A stretch of 37,564 nucleotides of DNA from assembly GCA_964617875.1 (NCBI GenBank), contig CAZUAI010000052.1, positions 1 through 37,564 on the forward strand. Reading direction: 5' to 3'. Numbering within the stretch: position 1 is the stretch's first letter; every line of letters begins with the position of its first letter. A model generated the notes under the pieces. The model worked only from the letters and a program-made list of their open reading frames with translations, was not told the DNA's origin and did not search any database. Positions 23,341 to 31,289 of the stretch are shown piece after piece. The translations under genes were made by a program, and so were the position numbers. Source of the DNA: CAZMVY01 sp964617875. Its GTDB lineage: Bacteria > Planctomycetota > Phycisphaerae > UBA1845 > PWPN01.

Positions 23341-24321
23341 TCATGGCCAGCCGACCTGCGTCCCGCGGACCCACTCGACGTGACTGTCGGCGAACACGAC
23401 GTTCGTCCCGCCGCCGGCGCTCATCCGATGGCTGTTCGGGTTCACGACGACGCGGCCCAGTTCGAGATGGTTGCCCTGCGCACAGTAGATTGTCGTGAGT
23501 TCGGCAAGGCTCGCGCTCTTCCGCCGGCGGGCATCGGCCGCGTTCCAGCATCGATGCAGGTTCGCCAGCATCGTCCGCTTGCCCGGATCATCGAGGGCCT
23601 CGCGCAGCGTGATGCCGCCGGGGATGTCGGCCGTCGCCGCCGCTCCGACGGCCACCTTGTTCCAACTCAGGACGGAGTACTTGGGCCGGCCCTCCCGGGG
23701 GTCGTTCGGGTGTTTCTCACGCGGGATCTCGCCACGAACGATGTCTTCCCAGAGCCACGTGTGACAGGTCTCATACCGCCCGCGCCGTTCGACGAGCGTG
23801 TACGTGGCCGTATATTTCGGGCCCCATACGCTCGTCGTTCCGACGACGGATTCGCCGGCGGCCCCGTCGCGGACAAACGGACAGACGTAGTACGACGCGA
23901 GCCAGGTCCGCTCGTACTCCGCCCGTTTGTCGTCGAGCCAGACGTCCTCGGGGTTGAACGCCGCCGGCAATCTGCCGCGGCGGGTGTCGTAGCCGCGAAG
24001 GGCCACGGAGAGCAGGGCCGTGCGGGCCGGCATTCTGTACACGGACCCCTGGTAGTAGTTGAACATGACCGGAACGAAGCCCCGGCAATCCGTCCGGTAG
24101 GTTTCCGCCATCGTGCCGACCTGCTTCAGGTTGGCTTTGCAGGAGGCGACCTTTGCCTGCGAACGGGCCTGCGATAAGGCCGGGATCAGAACCGCGATGA
24201 GCAGCGCAATGGTGGCGACAACCACCAGCAGTTCGATCAAGGTGAACCCGCGAGCATTTGCCGCGATTGCCGCCGACGCTCGTGGAGTTGATGCCATAGG
24301 ATCCCGCCCGGTCGCACCCAC
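23341..24321 (-). CDS. Prepilin-like protein A
   Basis: This 326-residue protein has a canonical class III signal, 'RGFTLIELLVVVATIALLIA', with Gly at -1 and Glu at +5. The end 'GGGTNVVFADSHVEW' is the common H/D-rich C-terminal motif of planctomycete prepilin families. The GTG at 24321 was chosen because GGAAGG lies 7 nt upstream; an ATG at 24297 is an alternative with a poor site. A promoter-like pair lies in the 63-nt gap after asnS, so it may start a three-gene unit with the zinc-ribbon gene and prepilin B. Confidence 0.8.
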   Translation of the reverse strand: MGATGRDPMASTPRASAAIAANARGFTLIELLVVVATIALLIAVLIPALSQARSQAKVASCKANLKQVGTMAETYRTDCRGFVPVMFNYYQGSVYRMPARTALLSVALRGYDTRRGRLPAAFNPEDVWLDDKRAEYERTWLASYYVCPFVRDGAAGESVVGTTSVWGPKYTATYTLVERRGRYETCHTWLWEDIVRGEIPREKHPNDPREGRPKYSVLSWNKVAVGAAATADIPGGITLREALDDPGKRTMLANLHRCWNAADARRRKSASLAELTTIYCAQGNHLELGRVVVNPNSHRMSAGGGTNVVFADSHVEWVRGTQVGWP

Positions 24322-24341
24322 ACACTTACCTTCCCATACAT

Positions 24342-24370
24342 ACTTTATCGGGCACGCCGCCGGAAGGCAA
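24342..24370 (-). promoter_or_regulatory. Possible promoter before prepilin A
   Basis: TTGCCT (24365-24370) and TAAAGT (24342-24347) are 17 nt apart on the minus strand, each 4/6 to consensus. The predicted start falls just ahead of the GGAAGG ribosome binding site. Confidence 0.35.
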
Positions 24371-24384
24371 TAGCTGATCCTGCT

Positions 24385-25788
24385 CTAAAAATCGGCGTTG
24401 CCCGGCACACGCGGGAACGGAATCACGTCACGGATGTTGCCCATGCCCGTGACCAGCAACAGCAGCCGCTCGAACCCAAGGCCAAACCCGGCATGGGGGA
24501 CCGACCCGTAACGGCGGAGGTCGAGATACCACCAGTAGGCCTCGAGCTTGAGGCCGCACTCGTGCATGCGGGCTTCGAGCGTGGCGAGATCGTCCTCTCG
24601 CTGGCTGCCGCCGATAATCTCGCCGATCTTCGGAGCGAGAATGTCCATTGCCCGGACCGTACGGCCGTCCGGGTTGAGCTTCATGTAGAACGCCTTGATC
24701 TGTTTCGGGTAGTCCACCAGGATCACGGGCTTCTTGAATACCTGCTCCGTCAGGTGCCGCTCGTGCTCGGACTGCAGGTCGCAGCCCCAGGAGACCTTGA
24801 ACTCGAACTTGTCGTTGTTTTTCTCGAGGATGCCCACCGCGTCGGTGTAGGTCAGGCGTTCGAACGGGTTGTCGAGGATGTTGCGGAGCGTCGCGATCAC
24901 CGCGTTGTCGATCCGCAGGTTGAAGAACTCGAGATCGTCCATGCAGTGGTCGAAGAGGTACTGGATGATCTCCTTGAGGAACAGCTCGGCGATGTCCATG
25001 TCGCCCTGGAGGTCGCAGAAGGCCATCTCCGGCTCGATCATCCAGAACTCGGCGAGGTGGCGCGCGGTATTCGAGTTCTCCGCGCGGAACGTGGGGCCGA
25101 AGGTGTAGACGTTCGTGAGGGCGGTGGCGAAGATCTCGCCCTCGAGCTGGCCGCTGACGGTGAGGTTGGCCGGCTTGCCGAAGAAGTCCTGCGTGAAGTC
25201 GATCTGTCCTTCGGGCGTGCGCGGCGGATTGGCCAGGTCGAGGGTGGTTACGCGGAACATTGCGCCGGCCCCTTCGCAGTCGCTCGCCGTAATAATGGGC
25301 GTATGGATGTACAAGAAGCCGCGGTCGTGGAAAAACTTGTGGATCGCGAACGACAGGCCGCTGCGGATGCGCGCGATGGCGCCGAAGGTGTTGGTCCTCG
25401 GGCGCAGGTGCGCGATTTCGCGGAGGAACTCAAACGAATGCCGCTTCTTCTGCAGGGGGTACGTCTCGGCGTCGGCCCGGCCGTAGACGAGGACCTCGCG
25501 CGCCTTGATTTCGAACTTCTGCCCCTTGCCGGGCGAGTCGACAAGCGTGCCGGTGACGGCGATCGACGCGCCCGTGGTGAGGGATACGACGTTGCTCTGA
25601 TAGTTCGGCACCGATTCGTCCGCGACGATCTGGATGTTCGCCAGGCACGATCCGTCGTTCAGCTCGATGAACGAGAACCCCTTGGAGTCGCGCTTGGTGC
25701 GGACCCAGCCCTGCACCTTGAGGTCGATCCCCGCCGAATCCCTCGCGAGGACGTCCTTGACCCGCGACACCGGATACGCATTACTCAT
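24385..25788 (-). CDS. asnS: Asparaginyl-tRNA synthetase
   Basis: AsnRS charges tRNA-Asn with asparagine using ATP. The 467-residue length matches the family. The N-terminal OB fold includes 'VQGWVRTKRDSKGFSFIELN'. Class II motif 2 is at 'TFRAENSNTARHLAEFWMIE' and motif 3 at 'GFGLGFERLLLLVTG'. The ATG at 25788 matches the family N terminus; its ribosome binding site is weak. It lies 38 nt after the TPR membrane protein gene, an odd operon partner. Its presence implies direct Asn-tRNA synthesis, and aspS is only 3.6 kb away on the other strand. Confidence 0.96.
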   Translation of the reverse strand: MSNAYPVSRVKDVLARDSAGIDLKVQGWVRTKRDSKGFSFIELNDGSCLANIQIVADESVPNYQSNVVSLTTGASIAVTGTLVDSPGKGQKFEIKAREVLVYGRADAETYPLQKKRHSFEFLREIAHLRPRTNTFGAIARIRSGLSFAIHKFFHDRGFLYIHTPIITASDCEGAGAMFRVTTLDLANPPRTPEGQIDFTQDFFGKPANLTVSGQLEGEIFATALTNVYTFGPTFRAENSNTARHLAEFWMIEPEMAFCDLQGDMDIAELFLKEIIQYLFDHCMDDLEFFNLRIDNAVIATLRNILDNPFERLTYTDAVGILEKNNDKFEFKVSWGCDLQSEHERHLTEQVFKKPVILVDYPKQIKAFYMKLNPDGRTVRAMDILAPKIGEIIGGSQREDDLATLEARMHECGLKLEAYWWYLDLRRYGSVPHAGFGLGFERLLLLVTGMGNIRDVIPFPRVPGNADF

Positions 25789-25826
25789 CACAGATCGCTC
25801 ATTCCTGAACGGGCCGATGGTCCGCA

Positions 25827-27641
25827 TTACGGCAGTCGCAACGAACGCCCCGCCGCCCAGATCCGTGCCCGCGACCGGAGGACGTCGGCCAGTTCCGCCT
25901 GCCCCTGGGCGAGCGCCAGGCCCGCCGCCTGCTCGCTCAACCTGGCCGCGCCGGCGAATTGACCCGCTTCCGCCATTGCGGCCGCCCACGTGCCCAGCAT
26001 CCGAGGATCGGCGAACCGTGTCAACTCGCACGCCCGCCGGGCGAGCGTGACGGCCTCCGCCCCGTTGCGGATCGCGTCGATCGGACACGTGGCGAGCAGC
26101 CAGGCGAGGTTGTTCAGCACCGTCGGGTCATCGGGTGCGAAGCGGACGGCATCGCGAAACGCGGCGGCGGCGCCGACATAGTCGCGGCGCATCTGAAGGA
26201 TGATGCCCAGCATTGCGTGCGGCTGCGGCGCGGTTGGTGAAAGCCGTACGGCCTCGCGGAACTCCCGCTCCGCCGCCTCCAGGTCATTCCGGCGCTTGAG
26301 TACCAGTCCGAGGTTCAGGTGCGCCGGGGCGAAACCCGGCGACAGGCGGATCGACTCGGTGAGTTCCCGCCGGGCGCCGTCGAGGTCGCCGGTCGCCAAC
26401 AGCGCACAGCCCAGGTTGTTGCGCCCGAGCGCGAAGCCGGGGTTGCGATCGCGTGTGCGGCTCCACAGCGCAACGGAATCCGCCCACACCCGCTGCTGGC
26501 GGATCGTGAGGACGGCGAGAAGCATACAAAGGAGTCCGAAGACGATCACGGGGCCGCGCCTCAGGGCGCCCTGGAAGACCGCACCAATCGCACAGAGCAT
26601 CGCCACCATGCCGAAATAGACGAAGTGGTCGGCCACAAACGAATGCTCGAGATACCCGAACGACGCGAGGCCCAGCATCGGCGACAGGGACACCACGAAG
26701 GCCGCCAGTCCCCAGCAGAACCGCGGATCAATCATTCGTCGCAATCGCCATAGGGCTCCGATCGCGACGGCGAGACCGGCTGCGGCGAGCCATAACCACG
26801 GCGTCGTGAGCGACACCGCCCAGCGTGGATACACCGGGACCAGCCCGATCGGCAGCAGGATCTTGCCGACGTAGAACAAGATGGCCGCCGCCGCCACCAG
26901 CGGGCGCACGGAGAACGGCAAAGGCTCCCACGTCGCTCGGCGTTCCATCAGGACCGTGACGATGGCGGCCGCGAGTGCCAGCAGGAGCATCGGGGCAACG
27001 CCAACGGCACTGCGCAAACGGTTCCGCCGGTCTACGAGGACGTCCGCCAACCAGAGGCAAGCCGGGAGCGTGATGGTCGCGGTCTTGCTCAGCAGTGCCA
27101 GGACAAAGGCGGCCAGGCAGGCCGCATAGAGGCGCCAATCGCCCCGCTGCCGAAAGGAGCGGTAGCACAGAAACGATGCCAGAAAGAATACGCCGGCCAG
27201 AACGTTCTTTCGCTCGGTCACCCACGCAACCGACGCCACCTGGAGGGGGTGGATTCCAAAGAGCAGCCCTGCGGCGATCGAGGGCCATCGGGCCAGGCCG
27301 AGCGAACGCGCCACGAATACGACCAGCAGTGCATTGATCGCGTGCAGCACCACATTCGTCGCGTGATACCCCGAGGGGCGATCGCCCCACGCACGGTACT
27401 CGAGCCAGAAGCTGGTCAGTGTCAGCGGATAGTACTGCAGATCGTGCCGCCCCGCCCAGATCCGCGCGAGTCCGCCGGGGGCGCGGAGGAGGACGTTATC
27501 CTGCACGTATTTATCATCATCCCAGTTGACGAAGCCGCTGCGAAGCGAGGGCAGGTACACGGCCGCCGTCAGCAAGGGTACGAGCAATTCCCATCTGACT
27601 CGTCCGACCGCACGGCCGGAGCTGCCGTCGTCGCCGCTCAT
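25827..27641 (-). CDS. GT-C-like membrane protein with C-terminal TPR repeats
   Basis: This 604-residue protein has about ten membrane segments in residues 1-390 and TPR repeats from about 400 to the end. The N-terminal 'GFVNWDDDKYVQDN' and 'GYHATNVVLHAINALLVVFV' are typical of the TMTC-like O-mannosyltransferase relatives widespread in planctomycetes. The repeats 'GRNNLGCALLATGDLDGARR' and 'AHLNLGLVLKRRNDLEAAER' are clear. The ATG at 27641 overlaps the previous stop (ATGA) and has GAGGGG upstream. Protein glycosylation is possible, but activity is not shown by the sequence. Confidence 0.8.
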   Translation of the reverse strand: MSGDDGSSGRAVGRVRWELLVPLLTAAVYLPSLRSGFVNWDDDKYVQDNVLLRAPGGLARIWAGRHDLQYYPLTLTSFWLEYRAWGDRPSGYHATNVVLHAINALLVVFVARSLGLARWPSIAAGLLFGIHPLQVASVAWVTERKNVLAGVFFLASFLCYRSFRQRGDWRLYAACLAAFVLALLSKTATITLPACLWLADVLVDRRNRLRSAVGVAPMLLLALAAAIVTVLMERRATWEPLPFSVRPLVAAAAILFYVGKILLPIGLVPVYPRWAVSLTTPWLWLAAAGLAVAIGALWRLRRMIDPRFCWGLAAFVVSLSPMLGLASFGYLEHSFVADHFVYFGMVAMLCAIGAVFQGALRRGPVIVFGLLCMLLAVLTIRQQRVWADSVALWSRTRDRNPGFALGRNNLGCALLATGDLDGARRELTESIRLSPGFAPAHLNLGLVLKRRNDLEAAEREFREAVRLSPTAPQPHAMLGIILQMRRDYVGAAAAFRDAVRFAPDDPTVLNNLAWLLATCPIDAIRNGAEAVTLARRACELTRFADPRMLGTWAAAMAEAGQFAGAARLSEQAAGLALAQGQAELADVLRSRARIWAAGRSLRLP

Positions 27642-29089
27642 GGCTGCCCCTCGCCCGGCCTGCGCCACACCCGGGGCGATGTCACCAGCACCGCGACCGT
27701 CAGCAGGGTGATCAAGGCGCCCCACACCTGGCTCGGGTAAAGCCCCTGGAGCCTCGCGTAGGTGAGCGCACGGATCCATTCGTGTCCGGTCCATGTGGTG
27801 TGGTAGGGCATTACCCACAGCATGTTGGCCGCATACACGCACCCCAGAGCCAACCACAGCCCCCACCACCAGGATCGCCGCACGAAGGCCCATGCCGTTA
27901 TCGCAATCGCGGGGTGCAGGTAGCGTTCGTGAATCTGCGTCGGCAGGCTGAAGAACGCGATACAGAGGGCAACCGCCGCCCAGCGAAGGACCTCCGGCGC
28001 GTCGGGCCCGCGCGTCAGCCGCACGACCACCGCGCCCACCGCCGTCAACAGGAGCGCGAAGCCGATGCTATGCGCCGGGTACCCCAGGACCGTGGTCGTG
28101 TCGGGCACCCAACTCGCCTGGGTTGGATCGGGCAGCGGAAAGACGACTCCCCAGAGGTTGAACGCATTGACCGTCGCCACCGCATAGGACCCGACGGCAT
28201 GGGCATACGCCCCCCACATCAGCCGCCCGGCTCCGCCCACGATGAACGGGAGACACACGACCGCGGCAAGTGCTGCCGACGCCACCGCAGTCCCTCCGAG
28301 CCGTTTCAGTCGTGCTGCGGTGAATACGGAACGCAGGGTAGACCGCAATCCGCCCGGCGCTGCCGCCGCCGTACCGCCGTCAGGGCCCAGGAGGAGACAC
28401 AGCCCCACAGCCGGGGCAATTACGATCGCCTGCAGCTTCGTCAGGATCGCCGCCGTCATGAGGACACCGAGGAGTGCATACCGCCGTCGTGCCGCCATTT
28501 CGAGCGACAGCACCATGAACAGCGTGTTGATCGCATCGACCTGTCCCCAGCGTGCCGAGTTGTAGAGCACGCCGGGCTGCAGCACGAACGCCAGCGCGAC
28601 GCCCGCGGCCCATGCCGTGCCGACTCGCTTCCGCAAGACCCAGTAGAGAATCGCACCCGTGGCAAGATCGGCGAGGATGGCGGGCGACTTCGCGACCCGG
28701 AAGTACATGCGTGCCGCGGGCGTATGCGGGGCCTCGCCCATCCTCATCAGCCGATCGGGCGTAAGCTCTTGCCCGGTGAGCCGTTCGTAGGCCAGGGCCG
28801 AGGCGGCGAGGATCCAGAGGCTGCCGGGGGGGTAATTGGAGGAAGACGTTTCACGGCCGAGGCTTGGGTCGGGGAGGTAGGCGTTGGCCGGCCGGCCGTG
28901 GACCATCTGGCCGGCCCACAGGCCGAAGTACAGCATGTCGGTCTCGCCGCGTTCCGCCCAGAACGGCCAGCGGGCCGCCATGCCCACGACGACAAGGGCG
29001 GCGATCACTCCGACGTCCTGCAGCCGCGAAACGGGCGACGTCGGCGCGGTGTCTCGCGTCCGTGCTGACTCGCTGCGTGGCCTCGCCAT
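27638..29089 (-). CDS. GT-C family membrane glycosyltransferase
   Basis: The 483-residue product has about 11 membrane segments. 'SARWGQVDAINTLFMVLSLE' and 'LPTQIHERYLHPAIAI' are typical of GT-C enzymes that use polyprenyl-phosphate sugars (ALG6/ALG8, GT39 and GT87-like). The acidic residues 'WAERGETDMLYF' in the first loop fit the catalytic loop. The ATG at 29089 was chosen because a longer frame starts in the divergent promoter region. The stop overlaps the start of the TPR protein by 4 nt, so the two are probably made together. Confidence 0.75.
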   Translation of the reverse strand: MARPRSESARTRDTAPTSPVSRLQDVGVIAALVVVGMAARWPFWAERGETDMLYFGLWAGQMVHGRPANAYLPDPSLGRETSSSNYPPGSLWILAASALAYERLTGQELTPDRLMRMGEAPHTPAARMYFRVAKSPAILADLATGAILYWVLRKRVGTAWAAGVALAFVLQPGVLYNSARWGQVDAINTLFMVLSLEMAARRRYALLGVLMTAAILTKLQAIVIAPAVGLCLLLGPDGGTAAAAPGGLRSTLRSVFTAARLKRLGGTAVASAALAAVVCLPFIVGGAGRLMWGAYAHAVGSYAVATVNAFNLWGVVFPLPDPTQASWVPDTTTVLGYPAHSIGFALLLTAVGAVVVRLTRGPDAPEVLRWAAVALCIAFFSLPTQIHERYLHPAIAITAWAFVRRSWWWGLWLALGCVYAANMLWVMPYHTTWTGHEWIRALTYARLQGLYPSQVWGALITLLTVAVLVTSPRVWRRPGEGQP

Positions 29090-29095
29090 GCACGC

Positions 29096-29124
29096 ATTGT
29101 GCCGCCCAGGACGCCGCGGGGCAA
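29096..29124 (-). promoter_or_regulatory. Possible promoter giving a leaderless GT-C mRNA
   Basis: TTGCCC (29119-29124) and CACAAT (29096-29101) are 17 nt apart on the minus strand (4/6 each). The predicted transcript start falls at about the A of the ATG at 29089, which would explain the absence of a ribosome binding site. Confidence 0.3.
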
Positions 29125-29145
29125 ACGGTCCTTCGATCAGAGTAC

Positions 29146-29174
29146 TTGCATTGGTTCTGAACCGCGCGTATACT
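29146..29174 (+). promoter_or_regulatory. Promoter upstream of aspS
   Basis: TTGCAT (29146-29151) and TATACT (29169-29174, 5/6) are 17 nt apart on the plus strand. Transcription would begin near 29181, giving a leader of about 190 nt before aspS. Confidence 0.5.
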
Positions 29175-29183
29175 GGACCTGTC

Positions 29184-29282
29184 ATGAGTTGGCGACTTGC
29201 CCACGTTCGGAGGTTCATCGGCGGCCGGTGCGGTATATGCTGTCAGCATGCCCGCTTTGGCCGCCGGCCGAATGACGCGTGA
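29184..29282 (+). CDS. Possible 32-codon leader peptide before aspS
   Basis: A small ORF starts about 3 nt after the predicted transcript start and encodes 32 residues beginning MSWRLAHVRRF, with three Cys in 'RCGICCQHA' and ending RPNDA. It has no ribosome binding site and would be read as a near-leaderless message. Its stop directly touches a GC-rich hairpin. It may be chance; the support is position only. Confidence 0.2.
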   Translation: MSWRLAHVRRFIGGRCGICCQHARFGRRPNDA

Positions 29283-29313
29283 CCCGCCCCGGCGGGGAGC
29301 CCCTTTCGTTTTT
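29283..29313 (+). terminator. Terminator- or attenuator-like hairpin in the aspS leader
   Basis: CCCGC (29283-29287) can pair with GCGGG (29292-29296); a competing GGGG/CCCC pairing overlaps it. A T-rich run, TTTCGTTTTT (29304-29313), follows. It lies 58 nt before the aspS start and directly after the small ORF. Confidence 0.35.
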
Positions 29314-29370
29314 CCGTAGGTTCAGCGACAATCGCGCGCCTGTGTTCGAACTCTGGAAGGAGACTGCACC

Positions 29371-31221
29371 GTGCCCGTGCCCTATAACAAGCGTACGCAT
29401 TCCTGTGGCGAGCTTCGCGCCAGCCACGTCGGCCAGACCGTTATCCTCGCCGGATGGGTCAACAGCTACCGCGACCACGGCGAAAACCTCGTATTCATCG
29501 ACCTCCGCGACCGCGGGGGCGTGACGCAACTGCGATTCAACGTCGATACCGACCCGGAAGCGACCCGGATTGCCCGCTCTCTGCGCAACGAGGACTGCAT
29601 TGCCGTCCGCGGCGAGGTCCTGCACCGCGGCGACCAGGTGAGCCCGAAGTTCAAGACCGGCGAGATGCCCACCGGCGAAATTGAGATCAGCGTCCATGAG
29701 GTCGACGTACTCTCGAAGTCGGAGACGCCGCCGTTCGAGATCTCCGACTTCACCGAGAACGAGGCCAACGAGGACCTGCGGCTGAAGTACCGCTTCCTCG
29801 ACATTCGCCGGCCGAAGGTCGCGAAGATGTTCCGCCTGCGATCCGAGGCCGCCAAGATCATCCGCGACTATTTCTACGATCACGGCTTCGTCGAGATCGA
29901 GACGCCGTTCCTGACCAAGTCAACGCCCGAAGGCGCCCGCGACTACCTCGTGCCGTCGCGCGTCCAACAGGGGTGTTTTTACGCTCTGCCGCAGTCGCCG
30001 CAGCTTTTCAAGCAGCTCCTGATGATTGCGGGCATGGACCGCTACGCGCAGCTCGTCCGCTGCTTCCGCGACGAAGACCTTCGCGGCAACCGGCAGCCGG
30101 AGTTCACGCAGCTCGACCTCGAGATGGCCTTTGTCAAGGCCGACGACGTGATGACGATCGTCGAGGGGTGCCTCGCGCAGCTCTGGCAGAAGATCCTCGG
30201 CTATGAAATCAAGCTGCCGCTGGTGCGGATGCCGTACGCCGAGGCGATGGCCCGCTATGGCGTGGACAAGCCTGACACGCGATTCGGCCTCGAGCTGAAG
30301 GACGCGACGGCGGCGCTTTCCGGGATTACAAAGGATGACTTCGGGGTGTTTGCGGACGCGCTCGCCGCGGGGGGCGTCGTCAAGGCGATCTGCGTGAAGA
30401 AGGCGGACGGTGCCGAGAAGCTGACGCGGAAGATCACGGACGGCCTCACCGAGGAGATCCGGGGCATGGGCGGCGGCGGCCTGCCGAACACCAAGGTGCA
30501 GGGCACACCCGACGCGCCCGAGTTCGCCACCGGCTGCGGGGCCCGCATTCAGCGGTTCTGCAAGGCCGTCTGCCAGGCCGTCGGCGCGGAGCCGGGCGAC
30601 CAGCTCTTCTTCTACCCGGGCAAGCCGGCCGACGTTGCCAAGTACCTCGGCGCGGCCCGGTTGCGGCTGGGCAACATCCTCGGGCTGATCCCCAAGAACC
30701 GGTTCGACGCCCTGTGGATCGTGGACTTCCCGCTCTTCGAGTGGAGCGAGGAGGACAAGCGGTGGAACAGTTCGCACCACCCGTTCACGATGCCGCTCGA
30801 AGAGGATATCCCGCTGCTGGCCACCGACCCCGGCAGGGTGCGGAGCCAGGCGTACGACCTCGTCATCAACGGCGAGGAGATGGCCGGCGGCAGCATTCGT
30901 ATCCACCGGTCGGACGTGCAGAGCCGCGTGTTCGAACTGCTGGGTATCAGCGAGGAGGACGCCCACCGCAAGTTTGAGCACCTGATGAGCGCGCTGCGCT
31001 ACGGCCCGCCGCCGCACGGCGGGATCGCGTTCGGCTTCGACCGCTGGATCATGATGCTCGGCGGCACGAGCAGCATCCGGGACGTGATCGCGTTCCCGAA
31101 GACGCAGCGGGCCGTCTGCCCGCTCACCGACGCCCCGAGCGAGGTGAGCCAGGACCAGCTTCGCGAACTCGGGCTGGACTTCGCGCCGGAGGTCAAGGCG
31201 AAGCGGCAGCAAAAGGGCTGA
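29371..31221 (+). CDS. aspS: Aspartyl-tRNA synthetase
   Basis: AspRS charges tRNA-Asp (and, in some bacteria, tRNA-Asn). The 616-residue product is the bacterial type with an N-terminal OB fold ('VILAGWVNSYRDHGENLVFI'), class II motif 2 ('RCFRDEDLRGNRQPEFTQLD'), a full GAD insertion domain (about 290-430) and motif 3 ('GGIAFGFDRWIMMLGG'). It ends in a short basic tail. The GTG start at 29371 has AAGGAG 8 nt upstream. Since AsnRS is also encoded in the window, tRNA-Asn charging does not depend on this enzyme. Confidence 0.97.
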   Translation: MPVPYNKRTHSCGELRASHVGQTVILAGWVNSYRDHGENLVFIDLRDRGGVTQLRFNVDTDPEATRIARSLRNEDCIAVRGEVLHRGDQVSPKFKTGEMPTGEIEISVHEVDVLSKSETPPFEISDFTENEANEDLRLKYRFLDIRRPKVAKMFRLRSEAAKIIRDYFYDHGFVEIETPFLTKSTPEGARDYLVPSRVQQGCFYALPQSPQLFKQLLMIAGMDRYAQLVRCFRDEDLRGNRQPEFTQLDLEMAFVKADDVMTIVEGCLAQLWQKILGYEIKLPLVRMPYAEAMARYGVDKPDTRFGLELKDATAALSGITKDDFGVFADALAAGGVVKAICVKKADGAEKLTRKITDGLTEEIRGMGGGGLPNTKVQGTPDAPEFATGCGARIQRFCKAVCQAVGAEPGDQLFFYPGKPADVAKYLGAARLRLGNILGLIPKNRFDALWIVDFPLFEWSEEDKRWNSSHHPFTMPLEEDIPLLATDPGRVRSQAYDLVINGEEMAGGSIRIHRSDVQSRVFELLGISEEDAHRKFEHLMSALRYGPPPHGGIAFGFDRWIMMLGGTSSIRDVIAFPKTQRAVCPLTDAPSEVSQDQLRELGLDFAPEVKAKRQQKG

Positions 31222-31237
31222 TCGCCGACAGGCAACA

Positions 31238-31289
31238 GGTGGGCGAACCTCCTCCGCCGCGAGTACGCGGCTCCGGAGAACCGCCCACC
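31238..31289. repeat. Structured dispersed repeat, copy 1
   Basis: This three-tier inverted repeat fits between the convergent stops of aspS and the esterase gene. Outer arms GGTGGGCG (31238-31245) and CGCCCACC (31282-31289) are perfect; inside are CTCCG/CGGAG and CCGCG/CGCGG with loop AGTA. A second copy with the same design lies at 33531-33590. It may serve as a bidirectional terminator here. Confidence 0.6.
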
